A stretch of 64,000 bases of DNA from Enterocloster alcoholdehydrogenati (GTDB taxonomy: Bacteria > Bacillota > Clostridia > Lachnospirales > Lachnospiraceae): contig NZ_BLTJ01000006.1 in assembly GCF_013282095.1 (NCBI RefSeq), positions 124,001 through 188,000 on the forward strand. The letters run 5' to 3'. The notes below the pieces were generated by a model that had not been told where the DNA came from, did not search any database, and was given only the letters and a program-made list of their open reading frames with translations. The position numbers were made by a program, and so were the translations under genes. Numbering within the stretch: the stretch's first letter is position 1; the number at the start of each line of letters is the position of its first letter. Shown here piece after piece: positions 25,411-34,453 of the stretch.

Positions 25411-26343
25411 ATGAGAATCGTGATTACAGGGGCCACGGGCTTTATTGGCAGCCATCTGGCCTGTAAATTTCTGGAAGAGGGCGGGGAGGTATTCGCTCTG
25501 GTGCGCCCCGGCTCCAGCCATCTGGAAGCGCTTCCTGTCCATGACAACCTTCATATCATCTGGTGCGACCTGGAGCACACGACAGACTGTATTTCGCAGA
25601 TCGGCTCTGCAGATGCCTTTTTCCATTTTGCCTGGGGCGGCGTCAACCGTCAGGAGATCGATTCCCCAGAGGTTCAGGCAAAAAATGTAGCCGGTTCCCT
25701 GGACTGCGTGCGCACGGCGGGGGAGCTGTCCTGCCGCATATTCATGGATGCGGGTTCCAGGGTAGAATATGGACTGACAGATGGGATCATGTCTGAGGAC
25801 AGAGAGTGCCATCCCATCAACCAGTATGGAAAGGCCAAGTGGGAGTTTTACCAGAAGGCGGCCCCTTTATGTAAAGAACTGGGGATGCACTACCTCCATC
25901 TTCGCTTTTTCAGTGTCTATGGCTGCGGGGATCACCCCTGGTCCATCATATCGACTCTGGTACGGGAACTGCCTCAGGGAAAGACCGTACCTTTAAGCGC
26001 CTGCCTGCATCACTGGAATTTTATGTATATAGACGATGCAGTACAGGCAGTATATGAACTGTACCGCCATCTTCCCAATCAAACGGATGCTCCCGCTTTC
26101 AGTGAGATCGTCAACGTGGCCAGCGCCGATACGCGGGTGCTGCGTTCCTTTGTAGAGGAGATCCGCCATCTTGCGGGAGACAAAGGACAGCTGGAATACG
26201 GCGCGTTTGTCCAGGCGAAGGAAGGGGCGCTCTCCATACGGCCTGATGTGACAAAGCTTCAGGCGCTTACCGGAGGCTGGAGGGAGGCTTATACCTTTGG
26301 CCGCGGGATTGAGCAGATGCGAAAGAAACAAATACAACCTTAG
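25411..26343 (+). CDS. NAD(P)-dependent sugar epimerase/reductase (extended SDR), copy 2
   Basis: This 310-residue paralogue of the gene at 23312-24271 has TGATGFIGSHLA, FHFAWGGVNR, AGSRVEYG, the YGKAK catalytic pair and SVYGCGDHPWS. The shared HPWS and H/QWNFxY segments are specific to this pair and set them apart from the rmd gene earlier in the window. It starts behind AGGAGG, 9 bp after the methyltransferase. The two copies could act on successive intermediates of one sugar. Confidence 0.82.
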   Translation: MRIVITGATGFIGSHLACKFLEEGGEVFALVRPGSSHLEALPVHDNLHIIWCDLEHTTDCISQIGSADAFFHFAWGGVNRQEIDSPEVQAKNVAGSLDCVRTAGELSCRIFMDAGSRVEYGLTDGIMSEDRECHPINQYGKAKWEFYQKAAPLCKELGMHYLHLRFFSVYGCGDHPWSIISTLVRELPQGKTVPLSACLHHWNFMYIDDAVQAVYELYRHLPNQTDAPAFSEIVNVASADTRVLRSFVEEIRHLAGDKGQLEYGAFVQAKEGALSIRPDVTKLQALTGGWREAYTFGRGIEQMRKKQIQP

Positions 26344-26361
26344 AAAGAGAAGTACACCCAA

Positions 26362-27324
26362 ATGAAAAAGATCAGCATATTGATCCCCTGTTACAATGAG
26401 GTCGAAAACGTAGGCCCCATCAGCCAGGCGGTGACGGATATCCTGAAACACGAACTTCCCCAGTACGATTACGAACTGGTCTTTATTGACAATGATTCCA
26501 CCGACGGCACAAGAGACGTACTCCGCGCCCTCTGCAGCAGCGATCCCAAGATCAAGGCCATTTTCAACGCCCGCAACTTCGGGCAGTTTAATTCTCCCTA
26601 CTACGGGATGCTCCAGGTGACCGGTGACTGCGTCATTGAGATGGTGGCCGATTTCCAGGATCCGGTGGAAATGATTCCTAAATACGTGCACGAATGGGAA
26701 AAGGGCTACAAGATCGTCATCGGGATCAAGACCAGCAGCAAGGAAAACAAGTTCATGTACTGGCTGCGCACCTGCTACTACAAGACCATCAAGAAACTGT
26801 CCGATGTGGAGCAGATCGAGCATTTTACCGGCTCCGGCCTCTATGACAGGGAGTTTATCGAGATCCTGCGCCGGCTGGATGATCCCACGCCCTTTTTACG
26901 GGGGATCGTGGCGGAGTTGGGCTACAAGCGAAAGGAAATCCCCTACGAGCAGCCAAAGCGCCGGGCGGGAAAGACCCACAATAACTTTTACCGTCTGTAT
27001 GACGCGGCCATGTTAAGCGTTACCTCCTATACGAAAGAGGGTCTGCGCCTTGCCACCATCTTTGGCGGCATCTGCGCCGCTGTGAGCATGGTCATCGCCC
27101 TGGTTTACCTGGTGATGAAGCTGATCTGGTGGGAGCGTTTTCCCGCAGGCATGGCTCCTATGCTCATTGGTATGCTGTTTCTTGGTTCTATCCAGCTGTT
27201 TTTTATCGGTTTTCTGGGCGAGTATATCATGAGCATCAACCAGAGGGTAATGAAGCGTCCTCTGGTTATTGAGGAAGAGCGGCTGAATTTTGATGAAGCG
27301 CCGGAAGCAAAAAAGGAAGGATAA
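26362..27324 (+). CDS. GT2 glycosyltransferase, dolichol-phosphate-mannose-synthase/GtrB type
   Basis: Residues about 1-230 form a GT-A domain (ISILIPCYNEVENV, FIDNDSTDGT, and VADFQDP as the metal-binding motif). Two membrane segments follow at about 235-260 and 270-290, then a basic tail. This is the layout of enzymes that charge undecaprenyl phosphate with one sugar on the cytoplasmic side of the membrane. In this operon it may supply a side-branch donor or add a sugar to the chain. It lies 18 bp after the second epimerase and 5 bp before the next GT. Confidence 0.85.
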   Translation: MKKISILIPCYNEVENVGPISQAVTDILKHELPQYDYELVFIDNDSTDGTRDVLRALCSSDPKIKAIFNARNFGQFNSPYYGMLQVTGDCVIEMVADFQDPVEMIPKYVHEWEKGYKIVIGIKTSSKENKFMYWLRTCYYKTIKKLSDVEQIEHFTGSGLYDREFIEILRRLDDPTPFLRGIVAELGYKRKEIPYEQPKRRAGKTHNNFYRLYDAAMLSVTSYTKEGLRLATIFGGICAAVSMVIALVYLVMKLIWWERFPAGMAPMLIGMLFLGSIQLFFIGFLGEYIMSINQRVMKRPLVIEEERLNFDEAPEAKKEG

Positions 27325-27329
27325 AAAGG

Positions 27330-29552
27330 ATGAAGTATAAGATAGACATTGTGCGGATCCGTGAAAATTCCATTACATTAAACGGCTGGGTTCTTGGAAA
27401 ATCCCCGGAGAGCAGGGCTACCTTCCGGGTGGAGGATGAACGCCATACCCCGGTGAAATATAAGCTGGTAACTACAAGAAGAGATGATGTAAGCCAGATT
27501 TACTTTAAACAGACCTATGATAAGGACTTTGGCTTTGATATCCAGTTCCCCTATGAGCGGGGAAAGACCTACTGGCTTTTGATCCGCTGCGAGGGCCGTC
27601 AGGCAAAGATCAAGTACAACGAGGAACTGATTGCCAAACGCTCCAGCGTAGCCCACAAGCGGATGGAAAAGATCAAAGATCTGATGAACATGGAAACCGT
27701 TCGGGTGGCGGCTGATTTCTGGAAGGAAAACGGGCTGAGAGCCCTGATAAAGAAGTCCTGCCACAAGCTTCAGGGCATTGACAATGACTACGATTACAGC
27801 GAGTGGTATGAGCTGACAAAGCCGACCCAGGAGGAGTTAAAGGCACAGAGAGAGACGCATTTTCCCTATGAGCCGCTGCTGTCCGTGGTAATCCCCGTAT
27901 ACCGGACACCGGAGCATTATCTGCGGGAGATGATCGATTCCATTGTAAACCAGACCTACACCAACTGGGAGCTTTGCATTGCAGACGGAAGCCCCAGAGG
28001 CCAGAGCGTGGAGCGCGTCTTAAAGCGCTACGCCCAGAAGGATCCCAGGGTGCGCTATGTGATTCTGGGAGGCAACCGGGGCATTTCCGGCAACACAAAC
28101 GCGGCTTTGGAAATGGCTGCCGGTGATTTTGTGCTCTTGGCTGACCATGATGATACGCTGCCGGAGCACGCTTTTTACGAGGTGGTGAAGGCACTCAACG
28201 AGCATCGGGACTGCGACGTCCTCTATTCCGATGAGGATAAGCTGGATATGGATGGAAAGGCGCTGTTTGATCCTCATTTTAAGCCGGATTTTAACCCGGA
28301 TCTCCTTACCAGCGTTAATTATATCTGCCATCTGTTTGTGGTGAAGAAGAGTATTCTGGATCAGGTGGGCGGTTTCCGCCAGGAGTTTGACGGCGCTCAG
28401 GACTATGATTTTATCTTCCGGTGCACCGAAAAAGCAAAAGAGATCGTCCATATACCAAAGGTATTGTATCACTGGCGCTGTCATCAGAATTCCACGGCCA
28501 GCAACCCTGAGAGCAAGCTGTACGCTTTTGAGGCCGGATCCCGCGCCATTATGGCTCACTATGAGCGCATGGGTATCCAGGCTGAGGGTGTGGAAAAGGG
28601 CGTGGATTACGGCATTTACCATACCCGTTTTAAGATCAAGGGAGAGCCGTTGGTATCTGTGATCATACCCAACAAGGATCACAGCAGGGATCTGGACACC
28701 TGCGTCCGTTCTATTTTAGAGCGGTCCTCCTACCGAAATCTGGAATTTATCATTGTGGAAAATAACAGTACCCAGCAGGAGACCTTTGACTATTATAGGA
28801 AAATGGAAGAGGCCCATCCATGTTTTCGGGTAGTGACCTGGAAGGAAGGCTTTAATTACTCAGCTATCAACAATTTCGGCGCGTCCTTTGCAAAGGGAGA
28901 GTACCTGCTTCTGTTAAATAATGACACAGAGCTTTTAGAGCCGGACAGCATCAGAGAACTGCTGGGGTTCTGTCAGAGAGAGGATGTGGGGATCGCAGGG
29001 GCGAGACTGCTCTACGGCGACGACACCATCCAGCACGCCGGTGTGGTGGTCGGCTTTGGAGGAATTGCAGGCCATACCTTTATCGGCCTTCACAAGGCGG
29101 AAAACAGTTATTTCCACCGGGCTATGTGTGCCCAGGATTACAGCGCCGTCACGGCCGCCTGCCTGATGACAAAGAAGTCCGTCTTTGACGCTGTGGGCGG
29201 ATTAAGCCCGGAGCTTGCGGTGGCCTTTAATGATATTGATTACTGCATGAAAGTGCGGGCGCTGGGAAAACTGGTAGTATATGCTCCCTATGCCTGCCTT
29301 TACCACTATGAGTCCAAGTCCAGAGGGCTGGAGGATACACCGGAAAAGGTAGCGCGCTTCAACCGTGAGGTCGCCATATTCCACCGGAAATGGCCTGATA
29401 TTTTGAAGAACGGCGATCCCTATTACAATCCTAATCTGACCCTTCGCAAGTCAAATTTTGCCCTGAGGGATCTTTTGAAGGAGAAAATAGGAGAGCCTTA
29501 CGATTTGTCTGTCTATGACGCCTACGCGCCGGAGGAAAAGGAAGGAAAATGA
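27330..29552 (+). CDS. Double-domain GT2 glycosyltransferase
   Basis: The 740-residue protein starts with a beta-rich domain of about 110 residues. A first GT2 domain follows (about 185-420; LSVVIPVYRTP, metal motif ADHDD), then a second (about 450-700; VSVIIPNKDHSRD, LLLNNDTE). Both look catalytically complete, so the protein may add two sugars in turn, like the rhamnosyltransferases of other surface polysaccharide operons. It has no membrane segment. Its stop overlaps the next start (ATGA at 29549). Confidence 0.85.
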   Translation: MKYKIDIVRIRENSITLNGWVLGKSPESRATFRVEDERHTPVKYKLVTTRRDDVSQIYFKQTYDKDFGFDIQFPYERGKTYWLLIRCEGRQAKIKYNEELIAKRSSVAHKRMEKIKDLMNMETVRVAADFWKENGLRALIKKSCHKLQGIDNDYDYSEWYELTKPTQEELKAQRETHFPYEPLLSVVIPVYRTPEHYLREMIDSIVNQTYTNWELCIADGSPRGQSVERVLKRYAQKDPRVRYVILGGNRGISGNTNAALEMAAGDFVLLADHDDTLPEHAFYEVVKALNEHRDCDVLYSDEDKLDMDGKALFDPHFKPDFNPDLLTSVNYICHLFVVKKSILDQVGGFRQEFDGAQDYDFIFRCTEKAKEIVHIPKVLYHWRCHQNSTASNPESKLYAFEAGSRAIMAHYERMGIQAEGVEKGVDYGIYHTRFKIKGEPLVSVIIPNKDHSRDLDTCVRSILERSSYRNLEFIIVENNSTQQETFDYYRKMEEAHPCFRVVTWKEGFNYSAINNFGASFAKGEYLLLLNNDTELLEPDSIRELLGFCQREDVGIAGARLLYGDDTIQHAGVVVGFGGIAGHTFIGLHKAENSYFHRAMCAQDYSAVTAACLMTKKSVFDAVGGLSPELAVAFNDIDYCMKVRALGKLVVYAPYACLYHYESKSRGLEDTPEKVARFNREVAIFHRKWPDILKNGDPYYNPNLTLRKSNFALRDLLKEKIGEPYDLSVYDAYAPEEKEGK

Positions 29553-30538
29553 GCGACCGAAGTAAAGTCACTGTGATCATACCCAATTATAATGGCCTTA
29601 AATTCATGGAGCCCTGTTTTCGGGCGCTGGAACTGCAGATCTGCCACAAATTTCAGATCCTGGTAGTGGATAACGGCTCCACCGACGGAAGTGTGGAGTG
29701 GTTAAAGGAGCGGGGGATTCCCACGATTTTCCTGGATTCCAATACCGGCTTTTCCGGAGCGGTGAACGTGGGAATCCGGGCTGCAAAAACCCCTTATGTG
29801 ATCCTTTTAAATAACGATACAGAGCCGGACTGCCACTATATCGGCGAGATGATAAAGGCCATTGAGCGTTCCCCGAAAATATTTTCCGTCAGCAGCAAGA
29901 TGATCCAGCTCTACCGCAAGGACAGGATGGACGATGCCGGAGATATGTACAGCCTTCTTGGCTGGGCCTACCAAAGAGGCGTAGGGCGGCCCTCCAAGGG
30001 ATATAATCATCCCTGCCGGATCTTTTCAGCCTGCGCCGGAGCGGCCATCTACCGCAGGGAGGTATTTGAAGAGATCGGGTATTTCGATGAAATGCACTTC
30101 GCGTATCTGGAGGATATCGACGTGGGCTACCGGGCCATGATTGCGGGGTATGACAATATCTACTGCCCCCACGCAGTGGTGTACCATGTAGGAAGCGGCA
30201 CCAGCGGCTCTAAATATAATTCCTTTAAGGTACGTCTGGCTGCCCGGAACAACATCTACTTAAACTACAAAAATATGCCTCTTCCCCAGCTGGCCCTGAA
30301 TGTTCTGCCCATCGCTGCGGGAATGGCGGTAAAGTATATGTTCTTTAAGAAGCGGGGCTTTGGGCCGGATTATATTGCTGGTGTGAAGGAAGGACTTTCC
30401 ACAGTGAAGAAATGTAAAAAAGTGGAATATAAGCCGGAGCATTTCAAAAACTATCTGGCCATTGAATGGGAACTTTTGACAGGAACCTTCCTTTATATCT
30501 ACGAATTTGCCTTAAGACAACTGGAAAAGCGGAAATAA
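29549..30538 (+). CDS. GT2 glycosyltransferase, rhamnosyltransferase-like
   Basis: The 329-residue single-domain GT2 protein has VTVIIPNYNGLKF, VDNGSTDGS, the metal motif NNDTEPD, and LEDIDVGYRA with the catalytic-base region. GSGTSGSKYN is typical of WbbL-like rhamnosyltransferases. A short hydrophobic stretch near residue 250 may touch the membrane. It is coupled to the preceding gene by a 4-bp overlap. The donor might be the D-rhamnose made by the 6.9-11.7 kb operon or another sugar. Confidence 0.82.
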   Translation: MSDRSKVTVIIPNYNGLKFMEPCFRALELQICHKFQILVVDNGSTDGSVEWLKERGIPTIFLDSNTGFSGAVNVGIRAAKTPYVILLNNDTEPDCHYIGEMIKAIERSPKIFSVSSKMIQLYRKDRMDDAGDMYSLLGWAYQRGVGRPSKGYNHPCRIFSACAGAAIYRREVFEEIGYFDEMHFAYLEDIDVGYRAMIAGYDNIYCPHAVVYHVGSGTSGSKYNSFKVRLAARNNIYLNYKNMPLPQLALNVLPIAAGMAVKYMFFKKRGFGPDYIAGVKEGLSTVKKCKKVEYKPEHFKNYLAIEWELLTGTFLYIYEFALRQLEKRK

Positions 30539-30596
30539 AAGGCGAACTTTATCATATTTTAAGATAAATGTTATAGAATATTGAGATTAAATAAGA

Positions 30597-30780
30597 TATA
30601 ATGAGCGTTAGCGAGCCGGGGCCTGCAGGGCCTGCCTGGAGCAGGCGGCGAAGAAGGGGCACGGCAGCTGCGTCGGCAGTGACCAGCACCGAAGGTGCGG
30701 ACTGTGAGAGAATAGGAACACCTGCGGAAATCCTGAAAAGGGGATTCCGTATGGTGAAAATCAATATCAGGTGATTATCC
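30597..30780 (+). promoter_or_regulatory. Possible promoter and structured leader before the sugar phosphotransferase
   Basis: TATAAT stands at 30597-30602 without a good -35. The next 170 nt can form several hairpins, including CCTGC ... GCAGG (about 30633-30647), GCACC ... GGTGC (about 30687-30699) and AATCC ... GGATT. The sequence is GC-rich and non-coding in all frames. The position, in the middle of a polysaccharide operon, suggests a control element; no known riboswitch class is recognised. Confidence 0.4.
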
Positions 30781-32205
30781 ATGATAAAAGACAATCAGAA
30801 GAGGCTGAACCATATCCACGTCCTTCTGGACGCTGTGATGACGGTGCTTGCCTATTCACTTGCGTGGTTCATCGTAGTCAGCGGTCAGGTGATCCCCCTG
30901 GGACACAATGTCAAAACCCTGAATCCGCCGGTCTACTTTGCGGCCCTAATATTTATTGTACCGGTCTATCTGGTACTCAACGCCATATTCCACCTCTATG
31001 TGCCCAAGCGCATCCAGGGCAGGAGGTCTGAATTTGCAAATATCTGTAAGGCCAATGTGATTGGCCTTATGTTCTTTACGCTGATCCTGTTTGGAGGAAG
31101 AAATATCAGTACCTATTTCGGTTATTTCTCTACCAGGATGCTGCTTTGCTTCTTTGCCCTGAACACCCTCCTGTTAGAAGCGGAGCGGATGGCGATCCGC
31201 CTGTTTTTGCGCTCTCTGCGCACCAACGGCTACAACCAGAAGCACATTCTTCTGGTGGGCTACAGCCGGGCGGCAGAAGGGTTTATCGACCGGGTAGCCT
31301 TAAATCCCGAATGGGGCTATCACATCCAGGGTATACTGGATGACCATAAACGGGAAGGCTATACCTATAAGAACGTTCGGGTTCTGGGGAAGATCGCACA
31401 GCTGGAAAGCTTTCTTGAGGAGAATATGCTGGATGAGATTGCCATTACCCTGGGGCTTGGCGAATACGCCAATCTGGAGCAGATTGTTGCCGTCTGTGAG
31501 AAATCAGGCGTCCACACCAAGTTTATTCCGGATTACAACAATATTATCCCCACAATCCCCTATATGGAGGATCTTCAGGGGCTGCCGGTGATCCATATCC
31601 GCCATGTGCCGCTGACAAATGTGTTCAATGCTACAGTAAAACGGATGGTAGACATATTGGGCGCGCTGGTGGGACTGCTTCTTTTTTCGCCGCTTATGCT
31701 TTTGACTGCCGGGCTGATAAAGCTCACCTCGCCAGGGCCTGTTTTTTTCAGTCAGGAGCGGATCGGTCTTCACAACCGGCCTTTTAAGATGTACAAGTTC
31801 CGTTCCATGGAGGTGCAGGATCCAGGCAAGGAAAAGTCCCGCTGGACTACACCCCATGATCCAAGGGTGACGCCGGTAGGCCGTTTTATACGAAAGACAA
31901 GTATTGATGAGATGCCCCAGTTTTTCAATATCCTCATTGGGGATATGAGCCTTGTGGGGCCAAGGCCGGAGCGGCCGCTGTTTGTAGAAAAGTTTAAGGA
32001 GGAGATTCCTCGCTATATGATCAAGCATCAGGTGCGGCCGGGACTGACCGGCTGGGCGCAGGTCAACGGTTACCGGGGAGACACTTCCATTACCAAGCGG
32101 ATCGAGCACGATCTGTATTACATTGAAAACTGGAGCCTTGGCTTTGACTTTAAGATCATGTTTTTAACGATCTTTAAAGGCTTTATCAATAAAAACGCAT
32201 ACTGA
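30781..32205 (+). CDS. Undecaprenyl-phosphate sugar phosphotransferase (WcaJ/WbaP-type)
   Basis: The 474-residue membrane protein starts polysaccharide synthesis by moving a sugar-1-phosphate to undecaprenyl phosphate. The N-terminal half has four or five membrane segments and a nucleotide-binding-like region (ILLVGYSRAAEGF). The catalytic half begins near residue 280 with one more hydrophobic segment and holds KMYKFRSM, DEMPQFFN, SLVGPRPERP and RPGLTGWAQVNGYRGDT. The first sugar could be glucose, galactose or N-acetylhexosamine phosphate. It starts behind AGGTG and lies 19 bp before the LCP gene. Confidence 0.9.
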   Translation: MIKDNQKRLNHIHVLLDAVMTVLAYSLAWFIVVSGQVIPLGHNVKTLNPPVYFAALIFIVPVYLVLNAIFHLYVPKRIQGRRSEFANICKANVIGLMFFTLILFGGRNISTYFGYFSTRMLLCFFALNTLLLEAERMAIRLFLRSLRTNGYNQKHILLVGYSRAAEGFIDRVALNPEWGYHIQGILDDHKREGYTYKNVRVLGKIAQLESFLEENMLDEIAITLGLGEYANLEQIVAVCEKSGVHTKFIPDYNNIIPTIPYMEDLQGLPVIHIRHVPLTNVFNATVKRMVDILGALVGLLLFSPLMLLTAGLIKLTSPGPVFFSQERIGLHNRPFKMYKFRSMEVQDPGKEKSRWTTPHDPRVTPVGRFIRKTSIDEMPQFFNILIGDMSLVGPRPERPLFVEKFKEEIPRYMIKHQVRPGLTGWAQVNGYRGDTSITKRIEHDLYYIENWSLGFDFKIMFLTIFKGFINKNAY

Positions 32206-32223
32206 TGCAGTGAGGATGAACGT

Positions 32224-34278
32224 ATGAATCGCGATGAATTTGATTACGGATTTGAACCGGAAGAGGAAAAGGCAGGCCGCGGGCAGCAGGCAGGGAACAC
32301 AGGCCACACCTTTGTACCTGCCTTCCGTCAGGCCGCAAACGAGGGAAACCGCCAGAGGCGCAATACGGCCTTTCACAGAGATCAGGGGGATGAACCTGGT
32401 TTTGACGGGGATTTCGACGGAGACTATGAGGATGTGGATATGAGCCGTGCCGTGGAGAGGCAGCCGGGCAGTTCCCGGAGAGTCCAGGCCGGTTCGGGCC
32501 GTGCCCTTAAGGATGAGGGCCTCCAGGGCCGCGCTGCAGCCCGACAGGGAGCGGATGCGGGGGCAGGAAGATCCCGCCGCAATACCGGTTCTGGCCGGGG
32601 GAGCGCAGGAAACACGGGACGTACCGGAGCCGGAGGGGGACGGGGAGGCCGCCAGGGAGGAAACGGCGGTTCCAAAAAGGTGTTTGCCGGTCTGACCCTT
32701 CGCGGCCTGGTTCTTCTCATCGCGGCCCAGCTGACAGCCTTCGCCATCATCGGCTGCGTCTGGTGGGGAAAGCGAATGCTGTCCCTGATGCAGACGGATA
32801 CGGAGTTCAACAAAGAGGACATAACAAACCCCTATATCTCTGTGGACAAGGAACAGCAGATGAGCGGCTACTGGACCGTGGCTCTTTTTGGTGTGGACAG
32901 CCGCAACAATTCCGTAGGCAAAGGAAATATGTCCGATGTTATCATTATCTGCAACATCAATCAGGAAAATGGAGAGATCAAGCTGGTCAGCGTGTTCCGT
33001 GACACCTACCTGAACATTGATGAGAAGAATACCTATAATAAGATCAACATGGCGTATGCCAAAGGAGGCCCCAAGCAGGCAGTAGAGGCCCTGAACCGGA
33101 ATCTGGATCTGGAGATTGACGATTACGCTACCTTTAACTGGAAGGCCGTGGCGGATGCCATCAATATTTTGGGCGGCGTAGATGTAGAACTGAGCAAGGC
33201 AGAGTTCTACTATATCAATGCCTACATCACGGAAACCGTAAAATCCACCGGTATCGGCTCCCATCAGCTAAAGAGCGCGGGCCCCAACCACCTGGACGGC
33301 GTTCAGGCCGTAGCCTACGCCAGACTGCGGAAGATGGATACGGACTTTGCCCGCACGGAGCGCCAGAGAAAGATTATTGAACTTTGCTTTGAGAAGCTCA
33401 AAAAAGCGGATTTTGCTGTGGTCAATAACGTAATGGAAGTGGTATTCCCTCAGATTCTGAGCAGTATCACTTTAAACGATGTGATTCCTGCCGCAAAGAA
33501 CCTGAGCAAATATCACATTGCAGCAACAGCCGGTTTCCCGGAGGCCAGAAGCGATGCGATCTTAGGCAAGAAGGGTGACTGTGTAATTCCTCAGACGCTG
33601 GAGAGCAACGTCATCACGCTTCATAAGTTCCTCTTTGACGATGAAAATTACGTTCCCAGTGAGATGGTAAAGAAGATCAGTTCCAAGATCTCCTCCGATA
33701 CTGGTATGTACAAGGAAGGAAAGCCGGTAGAGAGCGTGGGTACGGACGGAGGATATGTTCCGAAGGCCACGACGGCGGCCAAGGAGAAGGAGACAAAAGA
33801 AAGTGAGTCCCAGTCCTCAGAAAAGAGCAGCGAAAGCACACATTCCACGGATGAGAGTATCATAGACGGCGAATATCCGGACGGGCTTGAGACGGATGCC
33901 AACGGCAATGTCATCGATCCGCCGGAGAATTATGGGCCAGGCATCGTGCCCTCTGAGTCAGATGGAACTACCCAGGGAAGCCAGTCCGGTCCGGGAGCAT
34001 CCACGGAATCTTCAGGCAGCCTGAAGCCTACCGTTCCCAGCGGGACGCTTTCGCCGGGAACCACAGAGACGTCTGCAGAAGCGTCTAAGGGAAATAATAG
34101 TTCTTCTAACGGGCCAGGCGGAGTTTCGGGCTCAGATGACGTTTCCAACGGGCCGGGAGCGGCTTCTCAGCCCAGCCAGACCCAGCCGTCCTCCAGCGGG
34201 GGAACGGTGCCCGGAGCAGGGAATGTGATCCAGGGAGAAAGCCAGGGCAATGATGTGATCATTGGCCCGGGAGCGTAA
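32224..34278 (+). CDS. LytR-CpsA-Psr (LCP) family glycopolymer transferase
   Basis: A charged, Gly/Arg-rich cytoplasmic tail of about 155 residues is followed by one membrane helix (about 160-182) and the LCP catalytic domain (about 205-430): FGVDSRNN, SDVIIICNIN, VSVFRDTY, NKINMAYAKGG and ARLRKMDTDFARTERQR. The last 180 residues are a Ser/Gly/Pro/Thr-rich, probably disordered extracellular tail. LCP enzymes transfer undecaprenyl-linked glycopolymers to peptidoglycan, so it most likely attaches the product of this operon. Both tails are longer than usual. A terminator follows. Confidence 0.92.
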   Translation: MNRDEFDYGFEPEEEKAGRGQQAGNTGHTFVPAFRQAANEGNRQRRNTAFHRDQGDEPGFDGDFDGDYEDVDMSRAVERQPGSSRRVQAGSGRALKDEGLQGRAAARQGADAGAGRSRRNTGSGRGSAGNTGRTGAGGGRGGRQGGNGGSKKVFAGLTLRGLVLLIAAQLTAFAIIGCVWWGKRMLSLMQTDTEFNKEDITNPYISVDKEQQMSGYWTVALFGVDSRNNSVGKGNMSDVIIICNINQENGEIKLVSVFRDTYLNIDEKNTYNKINMAYAKGGPKQAVEALNRNLDLEIDDYATFNWKAVADAINILGGVDVELSKAEFYYINAYITETVKSTGIGSHQLKSAGPNHLDGVQAVAYARLRKMDTDFARTERQRKIIELCFEKLKKADFAVVNNVMEVVFPQILSSITLNDVIPAAKNLSKYHIAATAGFPEARSDAILGKKGDCVIPQTLESNVITLHKFLFDDENYVPSEMVKKISSKISSDTGMYKEGKPVESVGTDGGYVPKATTAAKEKETKESESQSSEKSSESTHSTDESIIDGEYPDGLETDANGNVIDPPENYGPGIVPSESDGTTQGSQSGPGASTESSGSLKPTVPSGTLSPGTTETSAEASKGNNSSSNGPGGVSGSDDVSNGPGAASQPSQTQPSSSGGTVPGAGNVIQGESQGNDVIIGPGA

Positions 34279-34300
34279 AAACACATAAAAATACCAAGAT

Positions 34301-34340
34301 GCTGCCGGGAAGCGAGTCTGCTTTTCCCGGCGGCTTTATT
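34301..34340 (+). terminator. Intrinsic terminator of the glycan operon
   Basis: A GC-rich stem (GCTGCCGGGAA, 34301-34311, with TTCCCGGCGGC, 34324-34334) is followed by TTTATTTAT. Confidence 0.85.
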
Positions 34341-34453
34341 TATATCAGCCGGTTTATCAATTATTTATTTGATATTTTCAGTATTTCATTATAAGATAGT
34401 CACATAGGCCTTTGCCTGTGCAGCGGAGGAGATAAGGAAAGGAGATACAGATC

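Noticed and set aside
24604-25812. 402-codon minus-strand frame
   Set aside because: It is antisense to the methyltransferase and second epimerase genes, both with strong motifs and spacing.
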